This document shows positions 58,095 to 64,000 of a stretch of DNA of 64,000 nt, one piece after another. Both the position numbers and the translations under genes were made by a program. Each line of letters opens with the position of its first letter. The stretch's first letter is position 1. The notes below the pieces were generated by a model. It searched no databases and was not told the origin of the DNA. It worked only from the letters and a program-made list of their open reading frames with translations. Origin of the DNA: Gammaproteobacteria bacterium (GTDB lineage Bacteria > Pseudomonadota > Gammaproteobacteria > UBA6429 > Thiohalophilaceae); the NCBI GenBank assembly GCA_029880855.1, contig JAOUNS010000003.1:1-64000 (forward strand), read 5' to 3'.

Positions 58095-59177
58095 CTAGGG
58101 TAATTTTCCATAGGCTTTGAGTACACGATAAGTACACATACCATCCATGATGCAGTATTTACGGGATCTTCCACCTGGCTGTATGGCAAACGCTCGCAAT
58201 GTTTCCCGTACTGCGTCACCTATTAAATGGGAATGCTGTACGACGAGCACCTCAGCCCCTGTTTTAGCGAGTCGATAGATTTGGTCTGCTCGCTTACCGC
58301 ACATTTCGAGAGTCATTTCACGGAAGTTAGATGGCCCCTTGAGAAGAAATGCTGTAGTTCTCCTACGACCGCCTATCGTGGTACTCGCTGAGAAATGATC
58401 GTCACTTTCACCACCCCAGTCTTTCTTTACTGGCTCCGCCAAGATTCCAGCAATCGCTTCCTTTACCCGTTTTTCAGGCAACTTAGACATAACTTCTTGC
58501 CATTCTGATTCATTAGTGATCGTTACATGCTTAGAGTCAGAGAACTGCTCTATGTCTTCAACGAGAATTTCTCCGAAGTCCTGACCTGCCCACATAAGTT
58601 CTTTGCAGTCGTCGCCATTACGCGGGTGATCAAACCAAGGCGCACCGATAACTATTGGTTCAACCCTAAAGTAATTTTTCTCGTTGTGAAGTATTCCTAT
58701 TATTGATTCGACGTATCCTTCTAAACCACCTTCGGCCAAAGTCATTGTGCCTGTATCACTTACAAGATGTGTTGTGTGGTAAGCGATCTTTACGGGTTTT
58801 TCCAGTTCGAATGGGATCAGTACTTCGTGTTCAACTCGCTTTTCATCGTAAATCTCTGGGCATGGAGTTAACCTCTCTGTACTACGAAACATCAAACGAG
58901 GCTCGTCCATTTCGAGCGCTTCGAATAATGTCGGCAATTCTAGATGCTCACACAAATCTTCAAGCATTGTGACCAAAAGATGGTCGTTGCGAAGAATTGT
59001 CATGTGGTCGGAACCAACCTCGGCCTTCTCGTGGTATATTTCAACCAACTGCTTTGGTAAAGCGCGCAAGGCCAAACGGCGATTTAGGAATCCAGCATCT
59101 ATGTGATGAAATACGTCTTTTACTCTCAATTCGTCAGAGATTTGATCAACGCTCATTATTCTTGTCCAATTTAACAC
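58095..59177 (-). CDS. Hypothetical protein, possibly nuclease-fold, 360 aa
   Basis: Starts MLNWTRIMSVDQISDELRV; ATG at 59156 (MSVDQ) is an alternative. The C-terminal part 'STTIGGRRRTTAFLLKGPSNFREMTLEMCGKRADQIYRLAKTGAEVLVVQHSHLIGDAVRETLRAFA' has a strand with Ala-Phe-Leu-Leu-Lys followed by Gln-Ile and Val-Val-Gln, which hints at a restriction-endonuclease-like fold. No certain family. First unit of the array in the gene direction. Confidence 0.55.
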   Translation of the reverse strand: MLNWTRIMSVDQISDELRVKDVFHHIDAGFLNRRLALRALPKQLVEIYHEKAEVGSDHMTILRNDHLLVTMLEDLCEHLELPTLFEALEMDEPRLMFRSTERLTPCPEIYDEKRVEHEVLIPFELEKPVKIAYHTTHLVSDTGTMTLAEGGLEGYVESIIGILHNEKNYFRVEPIVIGAPWFDHPRNGDDCKELMWAGQDFGEILVEDIEQFSDSKHVTITNESEWQEVMSKLPEKRVKEAIAGILAEPVKKDWGGESDDHFSASTTIGGRRRTTAFLLKGPSNFREMTLEMCGKRADQIYRLAKTGAEVLVVQHSHLIGDAVRETLRAFAIQPGGRSRKYCIMDGMCTYRVLKAYGKLP

Positions 59178-59205
59178 TCCAAAAGTGTCGTATACTAATT
59201 AGTCA

Positions 59206-59217
59206 TTTATTCCAATG
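59206..59217 (-). repeat. Junction motif J11 (outer edge of the array)
   Basis: TTTATTCCAATG on +, 28 bp before the 58095-59177 gene. No further copy is found to the right. A stem ACTTTCAG/CTGAAAGT lies about 33-55 bp away (59250-59272). Confidence 0.6.
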
Positions 59218-59699
59218 CTTTGCTTGATAAGAATAGATACACTTTCAGGATAATTCTGAAAGTTATAACTGGATATTCTTAAGTCAAATTGAGTTACCTT
59301 CTGAAATTCGCTCACCCCAAGAGCGAAACATTACACTTGACTGAATGGCGCTCTTGCATTCCATTTCTCTCTATACTTATTTTGTCAAGAATAGTTGAAT
59401 CACTCACCTTCATCGTCTTACATCATATTTCTAAGGCGGTTGTGTAGCTTGTCATTCTCTACACTAGAATTTCGGCTGATTTTTTCATGTATTAATTACC
59501 ATTTAATATACGCGAACTCTCTCGCTATCAGTGAATACTTATGTTGTAATGTAAGATGGACAAGCTTTTTCATATTGATGAAAATGTTTCCTTGTTAGAT
59601 GTAGACAAATAAAATGTACTGCAATATTCACATATAACACATTTATACTTGCCAAATTGGCACTACTATTTTTTTCATAACTTGTAGTAAGTATCGTAT
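59218..59699. other. 482 bp without a gene at the right edge of the array
   Basis: AT-rich; no coding frame with a ribosome site. It holds the stem at about 59250-59272 noted with J11, a hairpin TTTTCAT/ATGAAAA around 59566-59583 and a short palindrome GCCAAATTGGC near 59652. It separates the cassette-like array from the secreted-protein operon and is where a recombination entry site, if any, would be looked for. Confidence 0.4.
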
Positions 59700-62138
59700 C
59701 TATTGTGTTACCACTATGACTAATGGTGAGAAACTCTTTGTGCGTCCTGTGATTACTCTACGTTTTAAATCAACATGTGTAGTGATGTCTTGATAGTATT
59801 TGCCATTCCATTGAAGCATATGTATAGCATTCCGTGGTTTTCTAAAGATAGCACCTCCTGTATGAATGCTGACATCCATATATCCATCATCTGCTAAAGC
59901 GCCAGTGAATTCTAGTTTGTATGATGCAATGGGCCAACCAGGTTCAAATGCTTCTGCTCTTGCGGGAAGACCATTCACAAGTTTAAGATTGAGCTCACCT
60001 TGAGTTTGAACATTCCGTATTATTCCCCACATTACACCTTTGAAATTATAAGCCGTTACAGCGGTGGCTGGTATATTTTGTACAGATAATTTAGGTACTC
60101 TCCAGTCCAATTCCATAGCATTTGCTATTTCAAGTACGTTTTCAAGTACTGCTGGCGATGAGATTTCCTTGTCAGCAGTATTTGAAATTATTTCTTGTCC
60201 TTGTGTTTTAAGTTTTTCAGTATAGTTCTCACCGAGAGGTGCATCTTTTAGCATGGACGAAAATACTTTAGAGATGCCTTTTCCTGCACCTTCTAATGAA
60301 AGTGATCTTTGCAAAATTGTGTAAAATTTATGCATATAATCTGGAATCTTTGTAGGTTTCCATTGCGATGAGAAAGAACACGGGGACAATTCATCTGGTT
60401 TATGTATGCATTCAAATTGAGTAAATACATTTTTCTGCTCAACAAATATTGGTTCATGCTTTCCTAGAGGAGACAGCTTGAAAGAACCAGGTTCTCTAAT
60501 CCAATCTCTGAAATTAAATTTCTGACCGTGTATCCTTATTGATTCTCCATCTACGTAAGGACGATATTTAATCGTTATAAAATCTGATTCTTCTCCTATA
60601 GCTTTTCTTCCTGTAACATATAAGCTACTCCCTGGGCTTGCCACAACTATAGCAGTAGCATATTCAGCTTCTACATGCCCACCCTTGTTTGGGTGACGCG
60701 CAATCCATAATCGACCGCCAGTTTCCCTGTCGTACTTAATTGTTATTATCTCAGGAGGATCGCTTTCAAGGCTAAAATTCTGCTCAATACCCGCTAACTC
60801 CAACCGTTTACCAAACTCGATAGCATATTCACCAGGCCAATTTCTAAGATAATAGCCGGATCCAGTCACAAAGAGGTTACCGTCATAATCCGTACCTACG
60901 TCGCTCAGGCATGCTTTTAAATACTCGAAACCACCAGATTCTTTCCAATCCATGCGCCCAGTATTCTGATTAAAGTTGAATACGAACCAATCGTTACTTT
61001 GTCTATAACCACATTGGCTATTACCCAATGCTAAGTAAACATTCCCTTTGTTATTAAGTGCAACATGCGCCTTCCCTTGATCGCTTGGTACTCTCACATT
61101 TTGGCTATCCGTTTCTGCCACCCATAGCGGTACGCCCTCGTTATAGTCAGGACCATACTTTATGAGTAAGCCTATACCATAGCTGGTTGCAGCTACGTAG
61201 ACGTTACCAGTGGAATCTACTGCTAAATCATGACCTTTTTCGTTACCTGGAGCTGGAACATTATAGTTGTACGATTGGTCAAAGCGCTTGACCCATTGTC
61301 TTTCGCCCGTTGTCGAATTGTATTTTGATGTAAGGATATCATCCCCCATCTCGCCTGTAATATAAAGGTGATTTGAATTATCTACGATCAGTGCCCTAGG
61401 TTCTGCATACTCTTGTGAAACTGGTGTTCTTTCAAACCTTTCCCAGCGTAAATCTCCGTTTGGCTTATAAGAAATGGTATACCAATGGGTAAATGGTACC
61501 TCAATGGGATTAGAGCAACGAGTATATGTATCGACTTGCCCCGTCAAGTATGCATTACCGTGATTATCTAACTCTATTCCCGCTAAAGTATGATAATAAC
61601 AGCTTGTAGTACCACCCCATCTTTTTCGTCTCGTCCACAGTTGTTGTCCAGTGCCCCCTGAATACTTTATGAGCAAGTAATCCCTGCCATTCATATTATT
61701 ATCGCTATGTGCAGCAACATAGACGTTACCAGTGTTATCTATTTTCAAGCCATGCGCACATTCATTTTTTCCGCTATCAAAGCGACTAAGCCATACTTGC
61801 TCACCAGTCTCACCGTCGTACTTGATAGTAACTATATCATTGCTTCCCTGAACTCCTCTGCTACATCCAGTCACATAAACATTGTCATCATTATCGAGAA
61901 CGATATACTTGCCGGATTCATTAACAAATGAAGGTCGGTTTACATAACTGGAGACCCAGTCTGGCAAAGTTCCAGTAAACCTTTTAACGATATCATCATT
62001 AACCGTATATATCTTGCTATTGGAAAAAGACGGATGTTGCGCAAATATTCCAGACGAACAGAATACTAGAAGAAACGACGCTCCGATTGTACTAAATCTT
62101 AGGTATTGGCGAGAATGATGTATATTTTTCTCCAGCAT
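59700..62138 (-). CDS. Secreted SBBP beta-propeller protein
   Basis: An 812-residue protein starting MLEKNIHHSRQ after AAGGAGC; signal peptide to about 'SSGIFAQ'. Residues ~60-530 hold repeats of the SBBP/beta-propeller type: 'DNDDNVYVTGCSRG...IVTIKYDGETGEQVWLSRFD', 'DNTGNVYVAAHSD', 'DNHGNAYLTGQVD', 'DSTGNVYVAATS', 'VASPGSSLYVTG', ten or so blades. The C-terminal ~280 residues are a different domain ('LKTQGQEIISNTADKEISSPAVLENVLEIANAMELDW' and a beta-rich end). Likely exported or surface-bound; ligand unknown. Confidence 0.8.
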   Translation of the reverse strand: MLEKNIHHSRQYLRFSTIGASFLLVFCSSGIFAQHPSFSNSKIYTVNDDIVKRFTGTLPDWVSSYVNRPSFVNESGKYIVLDNDDNVYVTGCSRGVQGSNDIVTIKYDGETGEQVWLSRFDSGKNECAHGLKIDNTGNVYVAAHSDNNMNGRDYLLIKYSGGTGQQLWTRRKRWGGTTSCYYHTLAGIELDNHGNAYLTGQVDTYTRCSNPIEVPFTHWYTISYKPNGDLRWERFERTPVSQEYAEPRALIVDNSNHLYITGEMGDDILTSKYNSTTGERQWVKRFDQSYNYNVPAPGNEKGHDLAVDSTGNVYVAATSYGIGLLIKYGPDYNEGVPLWVAETDSQNVRVPSDQGKAHVALNNKGNVYLALGNSQCGYRQSNDWFVFNFNQNTGRMDWKESGGFEYLKACLSDVGTDYDGNLFVTGSGYYLRNWPGEYAIEFGKRLELAGIEQNFSLESDPPEIITIKYDRETGGRLWIARHPNKGGHVEAEYATAIVVASPGSSLYVTGRKAIGEESDFITIKYRPYVDGESIRIHGQKFNFRDWIREPGSFKLSPLGKHEPIFVEQKNVFTQFECIHKPDELSPCSFSSQWKPTKIPDYMHKFYTILQRSLSLEGAGKGISKVFSSMLKDAPLGENYTEKLKTQGQEIISNTADKEISSPAVLENVLEIANAMELDWRVPKLSVQNIPATAVTAYNFKGVMWGIIRNVQTQGELNLKLVNGLPARAEAFEPGWPIASYKLEFTGALADDGYMDVSIHTGGAIFRKPRNAIHMLQWNGKYYQDITTHVDLKRRVITGRTKSFSPLVIVVTQ

Positions 62139-62196
62139 GATTAATGCTCCTTGTGATGGACAGTTGCGCAAGGATAGTCGATGAGTATATTTCCCA

Positions 62197-62964
62197 TCAT
62201 GGACATATACTCACTCCCATGCAATCACCTCCACAACATTTTTGGTTTACCAAACAATCTGAATCTCTTGTACATATTGATTGTCCTCGATTTACACACT
62301 TTCCGTTACACCATCCCTGTGGTGTTATGGTTCCAATACATCTCTGTCCTGATTGACATATACGTGGTGTACAAATGCCAACACACTTACCACCAGTTAT
62401 ACTTTCACCAGTACATGCTTCACCTGCTTTACACTCAATAGGAGTAACACAACTGCCTGCACATCCCCCTTCTGAGGTTACAATCCCAATACATGCCTGT
62501 TCTATCTGACAAATGCGTGGCGCACAGGCGCCAATACATTTATTATCTTGTATAACTATCCCATTGCATACTTGGCCTATTCCGCAACTTACCCCAGGAC
62601 TACCTATCGCAACTCCAGTAAGTACAGCCATACTTGTGTTGTCACACCCATTTGTTTCATTTGTATTAGGGTTAGCACTAGGCGTATACCATATTTCTAT
62701 AATTTCTTCTGATGTCTTCGCGACTACTAACATTGCAAGAAGACTTTTCCCATGTGATGTGGTATGATCAAACTTAAGAAATTCCCCCCACATACTACAA
62801 GTATTGCCTGGTTGTCTGGTCATGCCCACATATACTCCTGCAGTATTTATTCTAATACGCGCCAGCATTAAATTATTGGCATATTCTTCCGCGAACGCTC
62901 TATGCGCCAAAATTGTTGATAAAATAACTAGAATAAAGAATTTCAGTATATTCGACATGGTCAT
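62197..62964 (-). CDS. Secreted cysteine-repeat protein, 255 aa
   Basis: The start MTMSNILKFF with AAGGAAATA is preferred over a longer frame to 63072; signal peptide ends near 'HRAFA'. The second half carries four to five copies of a ~30-residue repeat, 'C-x-x-x-Q/E-x-C-x-G-x-I/V-x-x-x-x-x-C-x-G-x-C', e.g. 'RICQIEQACIGIVTSEGGCAGSC', ending in a WAP-like 'SDCLVNQKCCGGDCMG'. It probably folds through disulfides outside the cell. It lies 58 bp upstream of the SBBP gene in the same direction. Confidence 0.75.
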   Translation of the reverse strand: MTMSNILKFFILVILSTILAHRAFAEEYANNLMLARIRINTAGVYVGMTRQPGNTCSMWGEFLKFDHTTSHGKSLLAMLVVAKTSEEIIEIWYTPSANPNTNETNGCDNTSMAVLTGVAIGSPGVSCGIGQVCNGIVIQDNKCIGACAPRICQIEQACIGIVTSEGGCAGSCVTPIECKAGEACTGESITGGKCVGICTPRICQSGQRCIGTITPQGWCNGKCVNRGQSICTRDSDCLVNQKCCGGDCMGVSICP

Positions 62965-62995
62965 TATTTCCTTGTGCAAAAATACCGCAGCTGAC

Positions 62996-64000
62996 TTACT
63001 CACCGAGCAGCATGTGCATGAACGTAGGCGCCAAGTTTCGTTTACATTTTGTCTTTTGATAACGCCCTTCATGCACTATCGGAAAACAAGAAGCCGCTCG
63101 CAAAGGTGTTACTTCTGCATCAGAATACTCAAGTGGTTCATTTAGCCAATAACTCATAAGAGCACGTGGAAAAAAATAATCCAGCCCTCCCGCTTCTAAC
63201 ATTACGTCTATTCCACTGGCAATTGTTTTTTTAAATAATTTTTCGTTCATGCCACTAGCTGCTGAATGCACTCCGCTGCCTTTTGCTAAAAACCGACGTA
63301 TATCGCCAGGTCCTCTTTCCCAACAAAAATCCAATCCTACCCTAGCTTTGCCTTCTTCAAGATTTTTACTATTATGCCAACGAACTGGCGCAAGCCATGT
63401 CCCTTTTCTAACTTCTGCCGGCTCACCTAACGGGAGGTTATCCCACATTCGACTTCTTGCACCTAATGCACCATTTATGCGTTCTATATATAAAGGGCCA
63501 ATTGGCGCGATCGGAGTAATAATGCAACGGATATCGTCAAATGGAATAAAGCGTTGCAAAAGCCCTTTAGCAATAACTGCCGCATAAAGATCATTGTCTG
63601 TGGTCCCTACTTCATAACCGGGTGGCCATATCTGTGGAATTGGTTGCCTCTCGCCACACAAAATAATTTTCGTTAGGGAAAATGCTGCTTCTGCGACTCG
63701 TTTAGCACTGTCTTCTGTATTATTTGTCTTATTCACCTCATCATCTAACGCATAGTGCAATGTGTGTAGCGCCATGGTATTGTTATACCAATTTTCTGTA
63801 CCCCAATAATAAACTACACGTGACTGGACTAATATTGTCAAAACATACCTGTTGGCGGACGATTTCAATGCACCAATATCAATATTAACTTCCTTTAATA
63901 TTGTTGATGCCAAACTCCCAAGAGCGCTTCCCATATCCCCAGCAACAAAATTAAAATACCAATTATTAAAAGCTCCATCAGCATTTTCGATTGTAGAAGC
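62996..64000 (-). CDS. Hypothetical protein, N-terminus cut by the window edge
   Basis: The frame is open to the right edge, so the ATG at 63934 is probably internal ('NNWYFNFVAGD' is readable before it). Contains 'IPQIWPPGYEVGTTDNDLYAAVIAKGLLQRFIPFDDIRCIITPIAPIGPLYIERI', 'GTWLAPVRWHNSKNLEEG' and ends 'APTFMHMLLGE'. Soluble in the visible part. I do not recognise the family. It stops 31 bp before the cysteine-repeat gene, suggesting an operon. Confidence 0.65.
   Translation of the reverse strand, partial: ASTIENADGAFNNWYFNFVAGDMGSALGSLASTILKEVNIDIGALKSSANRYVLTILVQSRVVYYWGTENWYNNTMALHTLHYALDDEVNKTNNTEDSAKRVAEAAFSLTKIILCGERQPIPQIWPPGYEVGTTDNDLYAAVIAKGLLQRFIPFDDIRCIITPIAPIGPLYIERINGALGARSRMWDNLPLGEPAEVRKGTWLAPVRWHNSKNLEEGKARVGLDFCWERGPGDIRRFLAKGSGVHSAASGMNEKLFKKTIASGIDVMLEAGGLDYFFPRALMSYWLNEPLEYSDAEVTPLRAASCFPIVHEGRYQKTKCKRNLAPTFMHMLLGE

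Larger units (their letters stand above)
43004..59217 (-). mobile_element. Cassette-like array delimited by a repeated ATTGGAATAAA motif
   Basis: Ten good matches and two weaker ones to TTTATTCCAAT(A/G) (+ strand) occur only between genes from 43.0 to 59.2 kb: 43004, 43800, 44200 (one change), 45331, 52307 (weak), 52343, 53782, 54591, 55658 (weak), 56412, 57987, 59206. Read with the genes it is ATTGGAATAAA, and each gene or small gene group lies between two copies, all on the minus strand. Two copies of one gene are similar exactly between their flanking motifs. This is the layout of a gene-cassette array, but the joints lack attC cores and long palindromes. No dedicated recombinase is visible beside it. 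Confidence 0.6.

Noticed and set aside
43004-59217. The ATTGGAATAAA joints as integron attC sites
   Set aside because: They lack GTTRRRY/RYYYAAC core pairs and the long inner palindrome that the five true attC sites at 28.7-30.6 kb show.
43004-59217. The joints as a simple promoter element
   Set aside because: Not excluded, but distances to start codons vary from 0 to over 110 bp, and the end of similarity between duplicated units at the motif points to a boundary.
1-64000. tRNA or rRNA genes, or a tRNA-type ICE attachment site
   Set aside because: None was recognised by eye on either strand; the element's ends appear to lie outside the window.

Overview
The window is most of an integrative conjugative element (ICE), or a closely related mobilisable island, from a gammaproteobacterium. 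It carries a complete F-type (MPF-F) mating apparatus, a MobH-type relaxase, a TraD coupling protein, and the replication/maintenance block typical of PFL_4669/STY4534-style ICEs (DUF1845, DUF3158, Ssb, topoisomerase III, DUF3577, RadC). The conjugation core uses balanced to slightly GC-rich codons. The cargo (26.9-36.4 kb and 41.3-59.2 kb) is visibly AT-richer, which fits foreign origin. No ICE integrase/excisionase and no att site for the element is visible, so its ends lie outside the window.

Layout. 0-0.11 kb: tandem palindrome-bearing repeats cut by the window edge. 0.35-7.6 kb (+): regulator-like DUF1845 protein, DUF3158, Ssb, HU-like protein, topoisomerase III, DUF3577, a hypothetical, RadC and a Cys-rich hypothetical. 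Several of these genes sit behind long untranslated leaders full of hairpins. 7.8-25.7 kb (+): transglycosylase, OmpA-like lipoprotein, then traA-L-E-K-B-dsbC-V-C-trbI-trhF-W-U-trbC-N-F-H-G, nearly all overlapping by a few bases. 25.8-28.1 kb: small membrane protein, another structured leader with a hypothetical gene, and a DUF3800 protein. 28.4-32.1 kb: a mobile integron, with an integron-type tyrosine recombinase at 31.0-32.1 kb on + and six cassettes on - separated by five attC sites. 32.3-36.4 kb (-): DprA-like protein with a 52-aa partner, an AHH-nuclease toxin with a possible Imm11-like immunity gene, a 55-aa CsrA homologue, and a lipoprotein. 36.4-41.3 kb (+): candidate oriT, TraI (MobH), TraD and a DUF4400 membrane protein.

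41.9-59.2 kb is the most unusual part. All its genes of ordinary size are on the minus strand, and the units are separated by a recurring short motif, ATTGGAATAAA in the gene direction (TTTATTCCAAT on +). A 227-aa gene is present twice, 10.8 kb apart. The similarity between the two copies, including about 100 bp of leader, starts and stops at this motif, so the motif looks like the junction of mobile gene units that do not use recognisable attC sites. The cargo between junctions is defence-like or toxin-like: two RX4H (HEPN-type) proteins, a YozE-like protein, an AHH toxin/immunity module with a degenerate ketosynthase-like protein, a short prokaryotic Argonaute with an Mrr-TIR-APAZ partner and a GIY-YIG-type protein, a possible PD-(D/E)XK nuclease, lipoproteins and unknowns.

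59.7-64 kb (-) is a separate secreted-protein operon: an SBBP beta-propeller protein, a cysteine-repeat protein and a gene cut by the right edge. It may lie outside the cassette-like array or be further cargo.

All family names come from reading motifs and recalled family patterns. No database search was possible.
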